Below, one piece after another: positions 45,467 through 54,285 of a DNA stretch of 64,000 nt. The stretch's first letter is position 1. Each line of letters opens with the position of its first letter. The notes under the pieces are model-generated. The model was not told the origin of the DNA and did no database searches. It worked only from the letters and a program-made list of their open reading frames with translations. Origin of the DNA: Pedobacter duraquae (GTDB taxonomy: Bacteria; Bacteroidota; Bacteroidia; Sphingobacteriales; Sphingobacteriaceae); the NCBI RefSeq assembly GCF_004362245.1, contig NZ_SNWM01000004.1, forward strand, positions 248,001 through 312,000. The letters are read 5' to 3'. Both the position numbers and the translations under genes were made by a program.

Positions 45467-46862
45467 AAACGGATTCCTCACGGATCTGCTCTACTTCCTC
45501 AGCATTGATCGCCAGGTGCTTACCTAATTTTCGGTAACTATTTCCAGTAATCACATAATCGTCTTCTACCCTGATGCCGCCGAAATCATTATAGGCGACT
45601 ACTTTATCATAATTGATAAATTCAGTAAACTTTTTCTCTGCCTGCCATATCTTGGTCAGCTCTGGGATAAAATAAAGTCCTGGTTCGATAGTAAATACAT
45701 AACCGGTCTCAAGTGCCTTCCCAAGTCGCAAAGATTTAAGCCCAAATTCCGTTGTATTTTTCTTCAGTTCATCGGTATAACCGACGTATTGCTCTCCCAG
45801 ATCTTCCATGTCATGAACGTCCAAACCCATCATGTGGCCGGTACCACATTGAAAGAATAATGCGTGTGCGCCTCTTGCTACAGCTTCATTCATGTCCCCT
45901 TTCATAAATCCAAGACTTTTTAAACCTTCTGCCAAAGCCAGGCAAGAAGTGTAATGAACGTCAATATAACGTACACCGGGTTTAAGTGCTCCCACTGCTG
46001 TATTGTACGCATTGAGTACCACGTCGTAAATTTCCCGCTGCTTCGTAGTGAATTTCTTTGAAACTGGAAAAGTTCTGGTCAGATCTCCGGCATAACCCAT
46101 GGCAGTTTCAGCACCTGAATCGTTCAACACCAGGTCGCCAGCCATTAAAATATTGCCGTGGTAATGGTTATGTAAAAACTGTCCATTTTTAGTCAGGATT
46201 ACCGGATAAGCAAGATTCCCACCTGCAGCAACAGCGACCTGCTGCACAGCCGCGGCAATTTGACCTTCGGTCATGCCTTGTTTCACCATTTTCATAGCCA
46301 ATAAGTGCATGTCAGCAGATATTTCGGATGCCCTATCCAGTTCCAAAAGTTCGGTTTCCGATTTAACAGAACGTTGTTTAACAACAGCTTTAATAAAAGG
46401 AACGGAAACTCCAACTGAAACAGCTTGGATATTGACTGATAAAAGTTCGGCTAATTTTATTTTGTTATCAGCGCGGTAAGGCGGCAAATAATGAATTGGC
46501 CGATTATTTTTAAGTGCTTTAAAAATGTAATCGTAGAGATCCGCAGAAGACCTGACGTCCTCAATCCCAGAAAGGAAAGCTTTTTCGGCAAGCGTTTGCT
46601 GCCTGCCCATCCAAACAATTTCGTCAATGGTCATTTCATCACCAAAAAGGACGGTTTTATTTTCATCAATATCAATGAGGGCAACGAGCTTAGCTTCGTT
46701 TATGCCAAAATAATAAAGAAAAGTACTGTCCTGCCTGAAGTGGTACGCATTATCGAAATAATTCATCGGGCTATCATTATTTCCCATGAGGAGTAATAAA
46801 CCTGAAGAAATCTCAGTTGATAATTGTTTTCGACGAGACTGGTATTCTTGTGCTTTAAACAT
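45465..46862 (-). CDS. Aminopeptidase P (Xaa-Pro) family
   Basis: A 465-residue metallopeptidase of the pita-bread fold. Metal ligands are visible in order: D in VLNDSGAETAMGYAGDLTRTF (two Asp), H in GHMMGLDVHDMEDLG, and two Glu in FTIEPGLYF and GGIRVEDDY. The N-terminal domain YQSRRKQLSTEISSGLLLLMG is the family start. The ATG at 46862 is chosen, because the extension to 46946 would overlap the Crp gene. It removes N-terminal residues before proline, probably in the cytoplasm. Confidence 0.9.
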   Translation of the reverse strand: MFKAQEYQSRRKQLSTEISSGLLLLMGNNDSPMNYFDNAYHFRQDSTFLYYFGINEAKLVALIDIDENKTVLFGDEMTIDEIVWMGRQQTLAEKAFLSGIEDVRSSADLYDYIFKALKNNRPIHYLPPYRADNKIKLAELLSVNIQAVSVGVSVPFIKAVVKQRSVKSETELLELDRASEISADMHLLAMKMVKQGMTEGQIAAAVQQVAVAAGGNLAYPVILTKNGQFLHNHYHGNILMAGDLVLNDSGAETAMGYAGDLTRTFPVSKKFTTKQREIYDVVLNAYNTAVGALKPGVRYIDVHYTSCLALAEGLKSLGFMKGDMNEAVARGAHALFFQCGTGHMMGLDVHDMEDLGEQYVGYTDELKKNTTEFGLKSLRLGKALETGYVFTIEPGLYFIPELTKIWQAEKKFTEFINYDKVVAYNDFGGIRVEDDYVITGNSYRKLGKHLAINAEEVEQIREESV

Positions 46863-46929
46863 ATTCAGTATTTTTTTGGTTAAAAGAGTATTTATCTTTT
46901 TCTCGGTCTGGCGAGAAACCTTTTTAAAA

Positions 46930-47514
46930 TCATTTTTCGTTAGCAATGCTGTTCCTGATCCTGCTTAACGATTCTGGAGTAATCCCAAGGTATGACGCGA
47001 TATAGATAAGTGGTATTCGTTGTGCTATATGAGGCTGTAATGCTATAAGTTCAAGATATCTTTCTTTAGCAGAAACGCTTTCTCTATTGGTGACCCTTTT
47101 TTGCAGACTCACATAAGCCCTTTCATAAAGTTTACGGAAGAATTTTTCCAATGCCGGGATTTCTTCAAACAAGAGTTGGAGATCATGATGAGCCAATAGT
47201 AAAACTTCTGTATCCTCTATTGCTTCAACAATCATCTCGCCGGGGTTCTGAGTGATAAAACTGGAAAGATCCGTTATCCAGTGTCCTTCAAATGCAAGCT
47301 GCATGACATGTTCAACGCCAGACTGATCCAATGTATACGATCGTACAGAACCATTCAAAACAAAATAGACATAGCGACTCACTTCCCCACGTTCAATCAG
47401 CACATGCTTTTTTTTGATGTATCGCTTAACCAATAAATCCTCAATACGCGCGTATTCAGATTCGGCGATCAGCGTGTACCGGGAGAAGTTTTCATAAAGC
47501 TTCGCGTATCTCAT
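46930..47514 (-). CDS. Crp/Fnr-family transcriptional regulator
   Basis: A 194-residue protein with a cyclic-nucleotide-binding-like domain (about 20-125, VLIERGEVSRYVYFVLNGSVR) and a C-terminal winged helix ending IPLIYIASYLGITPESLSRIRNSI. It has no Fnr-type cysteine cluster and an atypical ligand pocket (no R-x-A-S/T core), as in many Bacteroidota members. Located between aminopeptidase P and LytTR genes, both minus strand; any role in the peptide locus is only a guess. Confidence 0.88.
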   Translation of the reverse strand: MRYAKLYENFSRYTLIAESEYARIEDLLVKRYIKKKHVLIERGEVSRYVYFVLNGSVRSYTLDQSGVEHVMQLAFEGHWITDLSSFITQNPGEMIVEAIEDTEVLLLAHHDLQLLFEEIPALEKFFRKLYERAYVSLQKRVTNRESVSAKERYLELIALQPHIAQRIPLIYIASYLGITPESLSRIRNSIANEK

Positions 47515-47552
47515 TTCACAAAACTAACAAATTTATATATTCTGCAATCTCA

Positions 47553-48287
47553 CTAAGCAGAGAGCATACCAGACTTTATAAATGCTGAAAATTCTGCCTT
47601 ATAAGCGTCGCCAACCTGCAGGTGCATATCGTTGTCCTTTAACCTCACAACATTCCCCTCAATCTTTTTTATTGCATTTTTCGCAATGATATGGAATTTA
47701 GAAATCCTGATGAAGTCATCTTTACCCAAAGCATTTTCCACATGATTAACCCCCATGTGTGTAACATACTTATCCATCGATGTATAGATATTTACATAGT
47801 TCTTGGCCGCTTCTATATAGATGATGTCGGCAGGGTCTATCGTATAATAGGAACTTTTATTTTCGCCCTTTATAAATTGAAACTGTTTTTTTTCCTGCAA
47901 GCTAGCCGGTTGGCCGGGTAATTCAGGAGTATTCTTCAAGAGAAAATCGGTCGTAAATGCGAACTTCGCGAAAGTTATCGGCTTCAGGAGATATTGATTT
48001 ACATGCAGGTCGAAGGCTTTCAGTGCATGGCTGGCATGTGATGTAGTAAATATCAGAAACCTCGTTTTGTCTCTTAAATGCCCAGCCAGTTCCAGCCCGG
48101 AAATTTCTGGCATCTCAATATCGAGAAATATAAAATCAATCTCATCAGACTTTGAAATACCGGAAAGTGCAGCTACCGAACTCTTGAATGTCATGTAAAC
48201 ATATAACTCGGGCAAATTTCCAATGTATTTAACCAAAGCATCTATTGCGTATTGATCGTCGTCTATAATTACACATTTTTGTGCCAT
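47553..48287 (-). CDS. LytTR-type response regulator
   Basis: A 244-residue regulator. The receiver domain (KCVIIDDDQYAIDALV) has phospho-acceptor D56 (FLDIEMPEISG), and the C-terminal LytTR DNA-binding domain includes DDIIYIEA-like DPADIIYIEAAKNYVNIY and DDFIRISKFHIIAKNAI. The ATG at 48287 is used; the frame to 48401 adds 38 residues with no family match. No kinase gene is adjacent. It is divergent from the peptide export operon with a 189-nt shared upstream region, making it the best local candidate to regulate it. Confidence 0.9.
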   Translation of the reverse strand: MAQKCVIIDDDQYAIDALVKYIGNLPELYVYMTFKSSVAALSGISKSDEIDFIFLDIEMPEISGLELAGHLRDKTRFLIFTTSHASHALKAFDLHVNQYLLKPITFAKFAFTTDFLLKNTPELPGQPASLQEKKQFQFIKGENKSSYYTIDPADIIYIEAAKNYVNIYTSMDKYVTHMGVNHVENALGKDDFIRISKFHIIAKNAIKKIEGNVVRLKDNDMHLQVGDAYKAEFSAFIKSGMLSA

Positions 48288-48432
48288 ATACCAGGGTTTA
48301 GCCTTATTGCAAAGTAATACATTAGTTGAAAAAAAGCAAATTAACCGGCGCGTTCCTCCTATAACCTGTCCGGTCCGTAGGTAACCTGTTTCATACTCCA
48401 TTAAACCTGGGTTTGTACATCAAAAAATGGCT

Positions 48433-48452
48433 TTGGTACAAAATATTTTATT
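48433..48452 (+). promoter_or_regulatory. Shared 20-bp element upstream of the export operon
   Basis: TTGGTACAAAATATTTTATT ends 24 nt before the ATG of the VKOR fusion gene. The same element with one change (A to T at the tenth base) lies at 53773-53792, upstream of the precursor gene. The strong conservation in otherwise different sequence suggests a common promoter or operator. Confidence 0.7.
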
Positions 48453-48476
48453 AAACCAAATCAGGCAGCTAAACTT

Positions 48477-50093
48477 ATGAACAAATTCATCGCAATGTTC
48501 AAATTCCTAGAAACCAGTCAGCCAAATGTAATCGCTGTTACAAAGATACTACTTAAGGCCCTACGAGTTGATGTAAGTCCTGCCACTATAGCTATAAGCT
48601 TACAGGACCACCCCGAATATCCGAGTCTATTAGCGATTAGCGACTGTTTAACAGAATGGTCTTTGCCAAATCAATCCTACAACATTACGAAAGACGATTA
48701 CGATCCCGCAGACCTTGAATACCCCTTTATTGCACACAGCAGGGTTGATGGAGGCTACTTCATGGTTGTACATAATATCGCCGACAAACAGGTGACCTAT
48801 AGCGATGAGCAAAGCCAAAAAGCCATTTTTTCAGAAACTGAATTCCTGAAAAAATGGAGTGGTATAGCGCTACATGCTACCCCGAACCAAAAAAGCGGCG
48901 AAGAAAATTATCAACGAAAAATCACAAGTTCATTTATAAATAAGTTGATGGCGCCGGCTTTATTTACCGTATTCCTGGCCACGATAATCCTGAGCTTTGA
49001 TTACCCAACTTTGAAGCTAGGTTACATTTCACTTTTGACATTTAAACTCCTCGGATTAGGCGTTAGCATACTATTATTGATCCACAGTATTGATACCAAC
49101 AACCCGTTGGTCCAGAACCTGTGCAGTCTAGGCAATAAAAATAACTGCAACGCTATCCTGAAGTCCGATGCAGCAAAACTATTGTCCTGGCTGAGCTGGA
49201 GTGAGATCGGATTTTTCTATTTTGCAGGATCAGCACTCGTCTTACTTGCCCTGCCCGGATCCCTGCCAATACTTGCCTGGTTAAATGTATGTGCAATGCC
49301 ATACACAGTATATTCTATAGGATACCAATACACCAACAAAAACTGGTGCGTGCTCTGCTGCACAATTCAAGCTATCCTCGGAATGGAACTCTTAACAAAC
49401 CTCACAATCAATCCTGGCATATACAGTCTGAATTCTGCCGTACCTGATATAAAGACAGCGTTAACACTAACAACCTGTTTTAGCATCCCTATCCTGACCT
49501 GGTTTTTTATAAAACCCTTTTTATTGAGGATGGCTCAGTACATTCCGCTGAAACAGCAGTTAAAAAAATTCAAATACAACAGCGATCTATTTAACCAGGT
49601 CCTAACCAGCCAACCTTGTTATGCAGTACCAGATGAGCTAATGCCCATTGTCCTTGGTAATCCCGACGCAACAACAATTATTACGATGGTCAGTAATCCT
49701 TTTTGCGGCCCCTGTGCAAAAGCACATCAGACGATTGATGAATGGTTGAAGGTGAGAACAGACATCAAACTAAAAATAATTTTCACTACCGCCGATCATG
49801 ATGATGATCTACAAACAAAAGTAGCAAGACACGTCTCGGCGCTAAGCTTTTTGAATGATGCGTCCTTGTTAGAAAAAGCGCTGAATGACTGGTATAAACA
49901 AGGCAGTAAGAAGTTTGAACAATGGGCAGCAGCTTATCCCATAGACTACAGTGAAGAGATGAGCCTGATTACCAAAAAGCAAAAAGCATGGTGCAACCTC
50001 ACAGAAATAATATACACACCTACGATCTTGGTTAATGGCTACAAGTTACCAGAACCGTATCGTTTAGAAGACATTAAATACCTTTTGACCTGA
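48477..50093 (+). CDS. C39-like / VKOR / thioredoxin fusion protein
   Basis: A 538-residue membrane protein. Residues 1 to about 145 resemble a C39 peptidase domain (SLQDHPEYPSLLAISDCL; FIAHSRVDGGYFMVVHNI) but the catalytic cysteine is not at the family position, so it should bind rather than cut. Residues about 160-345 form a VKOR-type four-helix bundle with C216/C224 (LCSLGNKNNC) and the redox pair C291-x2-C294 (WCVLCC). Residues about 380-538 are a thioredoxin domain with C410-G-P-C413 (NPFCGPCAKAH). Known VKOR-thioredoxin pairs make disulfides in exported proteins. Here the likely substrate is the eight-cysteine peptide of this locus. It opens a three-gene operon with the ABC exporter and HlyD genes. 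Confidence 0.9.
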   Translation: MNKFIAMFKFLETSQPNVIAVTKILLKALRVDVSPATIAISLQDHPEYPSLLAISDCLTEWSLPNQSYNITKDDYDPADLEYPFIAHSRVDGGYFMVVHNIADKQVTYSDEQSQKAIFSETEFLKKWSGIALHATPNQKSGEENYQRKITSSFINKLMAPALFTVFLATIILSFDYPTLKLGYISLLTFKLLGLGVSILLLIHSIDTNNPLVQNLCSLGNKNNCNAILKSDAAKLLSWLSWSEIGFFYFAGSALVLLALPGSLPILAWLNVCAMPYTVYSIGYQYTNKNWCVLCCTIQAILGMELLTNLTINPGIYSLNSAVPDIKTALTLTTCFSIPILTWFFIKPFLLRMAQYIPLKQQLKKFKYNSDLFNQVLTSQPCYAVPDELMPIVLGNPDATTIITMVSNPFCGPCAKAHQTIDEWLKVRTDIKLKIIFTTADHDDDLQTKVARHVSALSFLNDASLLEKALNDWYKQGSKKFEQWAAAYPIDYSEEMSLITKKQKAWCNLTEIIYTPTILVNGYKLPEPYRLEDIKYLLT

Positions 50094-50191
50094 TAGAATT
50101 CAGCAACGTTTTTGAAAAACGGTGTATAAATCCGGATAAGTAATTGTTATGCCGAATAGCCAACAGACCCAAAGTTTAAAACGCACAGCCC

Positions 50192-52375
50192 TTGAAAAAA
50201 TTCCAATTCTATAAACAGCTGGATCAAATGGATTGCGGCCCTACCTGCCTGCGTATGGTGGCCAAATATTACGGAAAAAACTTCAGTTTGCAGCGACTGA
50301 GGGAGATATCAGGCATCAATAAGGAAGGTGTATCGCTTCTGGGAATCAGCGAAGCGGCTGAAAAAATCGGTTTCAGAACCATAGGAAGCCGATTGATGCT
50401 AACGCAATTAACAGAGACTGAATTACCTGTGATTTTACATTGGAATCAGAACCATTTTGTAGTATTATATCGTATAAAAAATGGCAGCTATCACGTTGCT
50501 GATCCGGAAAAAGGATTAATCCAGTTTTCAGAAGGAGAGTTTTTACAGCACTGGTTGAGCATACATAACAATGGACATAGTCAGGGAATAGTATTAACGC
50601 TATCTCCTACGCCCGACCTGTTTAAACAAGAAGGTGACAAAAACAATGGACTGAGCTGGAGTTACTTATTCAATTACCTATATCGTTATAAGCAATTGGT
50701 TCTTCAACTGTTTTTCGGCCTGGGTGTAGGCAGTCTGCTGCAGTTAATTGTCCCTTTCCTTACTCAATCCATAGTCGACGTAGGCATCAACACCAGAAAT
50801 CTTAACTTTATATATATAGTTCTGATCGCACAAACCATGCTATTTGTTGGTAGAATGAGCGTAGATTTTATCCGTTCATGGATCTTACTACATATCAGTA
50901 CACGGGTAAACATCTCCATTCTTACCGACTTCCTGATTAAGCTGATGAAGCTGCCCATGAGCTTTTTCGACACTAAAATGACCGGAGATATTATGCAGCG
51001 CATGAACGATCAACGCAGGATTGAAAGTTTCCTGACAGGCTCTACCTTGAATGTAATTTTCTCGATGTTTAACCTGGTGGTATTTACAATCGTCCTGGCT
51101 TATTACCAGATTAGTATTTTCGTTATTTTTCTAGTCAGCAGCGTACTGTATACCGTCTGGGTGGTTGCTTTCCTAAAAAAAAGAAGAAATTTAGACTTTA
51201 AACGTTTTGACATCTCATCCAAAAATCAGAGTAGTATCGTACAACTCATAGGCGGTATGCAGGAGATTAAGTTAAATAACTGTGAACAACAAAAACGTTG
51301 GGAATGGGAAAGAATACAAGCCAGGCTTTTCAAGTTTAACATCAAAAGCCTTTCACTTGGACAGATTCAGCAAGCAGGCACATTTTTCATCAATGAAGTT
51401 AAAAATATCATCATTACCTTTCTAGTGGCGAAATCTGTTATCGACGGACAGCTCACCTTGGGCGAGATGATGGCTATACAGTACATTATTGGACAGGTAA
51501 ATAGCCCAATTGAACAACTATTAGGCTTTATACAGCAATCGCAGGATGCTAAGATAAGTCTCGAAAGACTGAATGAGGTCCACGAGATGCAGGACGAAGA
51601 GCCAGCGAACAAGCCATTTTTAAAACAGTTGCCTACAGACAGAAGTATCACACTTCAAAAATTGAGCTTCACTTATCCGGGTGCCGGAAATGAACCTGTG
51701 CTAAAGGAGATAAATCTTCATATTCCGCATGGAAAAACCACAGCCATAGTTGGCATGAGCGGGAGTGGTAAAACGACAATCCTAAAATTGCTACTGCGAT
51801 TCTACGCACCACAGAAGGGAGAAATCAGAGTTGGTAATGGTCACATCGACCAGATCAGCTACCGTTACTGGCGCGGACAGTGCGGGATTGTCATGCAGGA
51901 TGGTTTTATTTTCTCCGATAGTATCGCTAAAAATATTGCTGTCGCAGACGACTATCCGAACATGCTGAAGCTCCAGCATGCGATCAACGTTGCCAATATC
52001 GGTGATCTGATAGATTCTTTGCCACTTGGACTAAACACCAAAGTTGGCGCCGAAGGCAACGGAATTAGTCAGGGACAGAAGCAGCGTATCCTGATTGCAC
52101 GTGCTGTTTACAAAAATCCCGAATATATCTTCTTTGACGAAGCCACCAATGCACTCGATGCCAATAACGAACGCACGATCATGCAAAATCTGGAAGAGTT
52201 TTTCGAGGGTAAAACGGTTGTCATCGTTGCACACAGGCTAAGTACGGTGAAAAATGCGGATCACATTGTTGTCCTGGACAGGGGCAAGATCGTAGAACAA
52301 GGCACCCATTCTGAACTGACCACAAACAAAGGCGATTACTATCAACTAGTTAAGAATCAGCTAGAACTGAACTAA
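50192..52375 (+). CDS. C39 peptidase ABC exporter for double-glycine peptides
   Basis: A 727-residue peptidase-containing ABC transporter. The C39 domain holds Q9, C15 (QMDCGPTC), H88 (NHFVVLY) and D104 (ADPEKG), a complete active site that cuts after Gly-Gly. Six membrane helices (about 160-440) precede an ATPase domain with Walker A K527 (GMSGSGKTT), signature ISQGQKQR and Walker B YIFFDEAT. The start is TTG at 50192: an in-frame stop at 50177-50179 sits just upstream, and the next ATG is too close to the active-site cysteine. It exports and trims the peptide at 53969-54208. Confidence 0.93.
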   Translation: MKKFQFYKQLDQMDCGPTCLRMVAKYYGKNFSLQRLREISGINKEGVSLLGISEAAEKIGFRTIGSRLMLTQLTETELPVILHWNQNHFVVLYRIKNGSYHVADPEKGLIQFSEGEFLQHWLSIHNNGHSQGIVLTLSPTPDLFKQEGDKNNGLSWSYLFNYLYRYKQLVLQLFFGLGVGSLLQLIVPFLTQSIVDVGINTRNLNFIYIVLIAQTMLFVGRMSVDFIRSWILLHISTRVNISILTDFLIKLMKLPMSFFDTKMTGDIMQRMNDQRRIESFLTGSTLNVIFSMFNLVVFTIVLAYYQISIFVIFLVSSVLYTVWVVAFLKKRRNLDFKRFDISSKNQSSIVQLIGGMQEIKLNNCEQQKRWEWERIQARLFKFNIKSLSLGQIQQAGTFFINEVKNIIITFLVAKSVIDGQLTLGEMMAIQYIIGQVNSPIEQLLGFIQQSQDAKISLERLNEVHEMQDEEPANKPFLKQLPTDRSITLQKLSFTYPGAGNEPVLKEINLHIPHGKTTAIVGMSGSGKTTILKLLLRFYAPQKGEIRVGNGHIDQISYRYWRGQCGIVMQDGFIFSDSIAKNIAVADDYPNMLKLQHAINVANIGDLIDSLPLGLNTKVGAEGNGISQGQKQRILIARAVYKNPEYIFFDEATNALDANNERTIMQNLEEFFEGKTVVIVAHRLSTVKNADHIVVLDRGKIVEQGTHSELTTNKGDYYQLVKNQLELN

Positions 52376-52386
52376 CGGCCCAAAAT

Positions 52387-53709
52387 ATGTCTTTACAGCT
52401 CCCTACTCCACCAAAAAATCTGACCCCGCCGGTAGCGTGGACGGTCAGCGAAGAAGTCAACGAAATTGTAACCGTGGTTCCCTCCTGGATCTTAAGGTGG
52501 GGCATCACACTAATTTTAGCAGTACTGTCAACCATACTCTTGCTTTCAGCATTTATCCGATACCCGGATGTGGTAAAGACTTCAATGAAAGTTAATTCCC
52601 TGAACGCTCCTAAAGCAGTTATCAGTCATCAAAGTGGCAAATTAATACGACTGCTTGTAAAAGACAACGAACAGGTAATAACCGGCCAGCCACTAGCCTA
52701 TATTGAGAGTACTGCCAACCACAATGACGTTATACAATTAGCACGAAACCTGAAAGAGCTCGAGCAATTGCTTAATACTTCCAGATCTTTGAAGCATATT
52801 AAACTACCGGAAAGCAAGCTAAATCTGGGAGAACTGCAGGGAAGTTACCAGACCTTTTATCAAGAATATCTCCAATTTACAAATACCCGCAACGGAGGTA
52901 TTTCGTTAATTCAAAGGGTATTTCTGCAGAAAGACCTGGCCGAGATCAGGAAACTCCAAGCACAAATTCTGGAGCAGCGCATCGTACAGGAAAAAGAATA
53001 TGCCAATGCGCAAGAAGAATATGACGCTTATCAAAAGCTTAAAGGTAAAAACGTAATTTCCAATAGTGAGTTCAAGCTGCAGGAAAACAAATTCCTGAGC
53101 AGCAAATATCCACTGCAACAAACCAACACTGCCCTGCTGAACAATAACACAACCTATCTTGCAAAACAGAAGGAACTTGCCAGTCTTGACAATTCCATAA
53201 AAGAACAACAAGCTAAGTTTCGCCAGGCATTAAATAGCGTCATCAATGATACTGATGCGTGGTTGATGAAATATGTAGTTACAGCACCGTTTTCGGGTAA
53301 GCTAGGTTATGCAGGTATTGTACAGGAGAATCAGAATGTAACAACAAACCAGGAACTATTCGTTATCAATCCAGGCAACACAGATTTTTTCGGAGAGGTA
53401 CAAATCCCACAGTATAATATGGGAAAGGTCAGCTTGGGTCAGCGTACCTTAGTCAAGCTCAGAAGTTATCCTTTCGAAGAATATGGAATTATTAATGGTA
53501 AGATTAGTTATATCACTGATGCGGCCCTGAAAGACAGCGTTTTTATCGCAAAGATAGATTTTGGAAAATTCGAACAGAAAGATGCTGACCATCCGATAAT
53601 TTTAAAGCCAGGTATGGTGGCTGACGCTGAAATCATTACCAGAGAAAGTTCACTCCTCCAAAGATTCCTCAGGAATATTACTAAGATCTTGAACACAAGT
53701 TCGAATTAA
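52387..53709 (+). CDS. HlyD-family secretion adaptor
   Basis: A 440-residue membrane-fusion protein with one N-terminal membrane helix (about 35-58), a lipoyl/barrel-sandwich half (VISHQSGKLIRLLVKDNEQVITGQPLAYIES), a long coiled-coil hairpin (about 115-290) and a second lipoyl and beta-barrel half (VTAPFSGKLGYAGIVQENQNV; VKLRSYPFEEYGIINGKISYI). It lies 11 nt after the ABC gene and is its expected partner. A TolC-like outer-membrane channel is not encoded in this locus. Confidence 0.92.
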   Translation: MSLQLPTPPKNLTPPVAWTVSEEVNEIVTVVPSWILRWGITLILAVLSTILLLSAFIRYPDVVKTSMKVNSLNAPKAVISHQSGKLIRLLVKDNEQVITGQPLAYIESTANHNDVIQLARNLKELEQLLNTSRSLKHIKLPESKLNLGELQGSYQTFYQEYLQFTNTRNGGISLIQRVFLQKDLAEIRKLQAQILEQRIVQEKEYANAQEEYDAYQKLKGKNVISNSEFKLQENKFLSSKYPLQQTNTALLNNNTTYLAKQKELASLDNSIKEQQAKFRQALNSVINDTDAWLMKYVVTAPFSGKLGYAGIVQENQNVTTNQELFVINPGNTDFFGEVQIPQYNMGKVSLGQRTLVKLRSYPFEEYGIINGKISYITDAALKDSVFIAKIDFGKFEQKDADHPIILKPGMVADAEIITRESSLLQRFLRNITKILNTSSN

Positions 53710-53772
53710 TCCTTTATTACCGGATATGCTACATACCTCAAATCACCCCCTTTCGTACTTGTTGACAAGACG

Positions 53773-53792
53773 TTGGTACAATATATTTTATT
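53773..53792 (+). promoter_or_regulatory. Shared 20-bp element upstream of the precursor gene
   Basis: TTGGTACAATATATTTTATT differs from the element at 48433-48452 at one base. It is 176 nt before the ATG at 53969. Occurrence before both the export operon and the peptide gene points to joint control. Confidence 0.7.
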
Positions 53793-53848
53793 TACCGTAT
53801 CGTACATTTTAAATTAATGTTGATATCAAAAATTGTTTTTGCAAAAAA

Positions 53849-53877
53849 GGGGCAGTCGGTTGCAACGAAACTGCCCC
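53849..53877 (-). terminator. Hairpin with T run on the minus strand, upstream of the precursor
   Basis: GGGGCAGT (53849-53856) pairs with ACTGCCCC (53870-53877). Its loop contains the self-complementary GTTGCAAC. A-tracts flank both sides on the plus strand, so on the minus strand six T follow the stem (53843-53848), which is a normal terminator shape. No minus-strand gene is known nearby. It may stop an antisense RNA or act as a 5' leader structure of the precursor mRNA. Confidence 0.6.
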
Positions 53878-53968
53878 AAAAATGAATACCGACATTTCTC
53901 GGTATCGCTTAAGTAAACCAGGCGTGACTGGATTACAAAATGTTAACAATCAATTTAGAACCAAAAGC

Positions 53969-54208
53969 ATGAAAAAGTTAAATTTACTCAGCAAAGCTGA
54001 AATGAAAAAAGTGATGGGCGGCTTGGCAGCCGGACCGGGAACACCTGGTGGCGACAATGGTAATCCTTGCCCTGGTAGCTGTACACAATACTGTAGCAAA
54101 ACCGAAGGCTATATGCCAAGCTACGGCGTATGTAGCAGTAGTACCGGAGGCGATACCTGTCATAACTATTGCTGTTCAGGTGATCCATCAGGATACTATT
54201 GGTGCTAA
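53969..54208 (+). CDS. Double-glycine-leader precursor of an eight-cysteine peptide
   Basis: A 79-residue precursor. Residues 1-18, MKKLNLLSKAEMKKVMGG, match the Bacteroidetes-type double-glycine leader (LS-x-EMK-K/M-MxGG). Cleavage gives a 61-residue core rich in G, P, S and C with eight cysteines spaced C-x3-C-x3-C-x12-C-x8-C-x3-C-C-x9-C, ending in YYWC. This suggests four disulfides. An upstream in-frame ATG at 53882 would add 29 residues that do not look like a leader. The C39 exporter, HlyD and VKOR fusion lie upstream. The fold and activity of the mature peptide are unknown; bacteriocin is one option. Confidence 0.85.
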   Translation: MKKLNLLSKAEMKKVMGGLAAGPGTPGGDNGNPCPGSCTQYCSKTEGYMPSYGVCSSSTGGDTCHNYCCSGDPSGYYWC

Positions 54209-54219
54209 TACCACAAAAA

Positions 54220-54265
54220 GGACTGTACTACCAGGATTTGATCCGAGGTGGTACAGTCCCTTGTT
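54220..54265 (+). terminator. Terminator after the precursor gene
   Basis: GGACTGTACTACC (54220-54232) pairs with GGTGGTACAGTCC (54247-54259), with one T-G wobble. A nested GGAT/ATCC stem closes the loop, and CTTGTTTTAATTT follows. It begins 12 nt after the stop codon and would let the short precursor mRNA accumulate while reducing read-through into the TlpA-like gene. Confidence 0.88.
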
Positions 54266-54285
54266 TTAATTTATATATTATCGAT

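Noticed and set aside
47513..47553. Crp/Fnr gene as the direct regulator of the peptide locus.
   Set aside because: It is oriented away and is separated from the operon by the LytTR gene; no Crp-type palindrome is seen at the promoter.
53882..53968. N-terminal extension of the precursor peptide from ATG 53882.
   Set aside because: The added 29 residues do not resemble a leader, whereas the ATG at 53969 begins a canonical double-glycine leader; the earlier ATG directly follows a hairpin.
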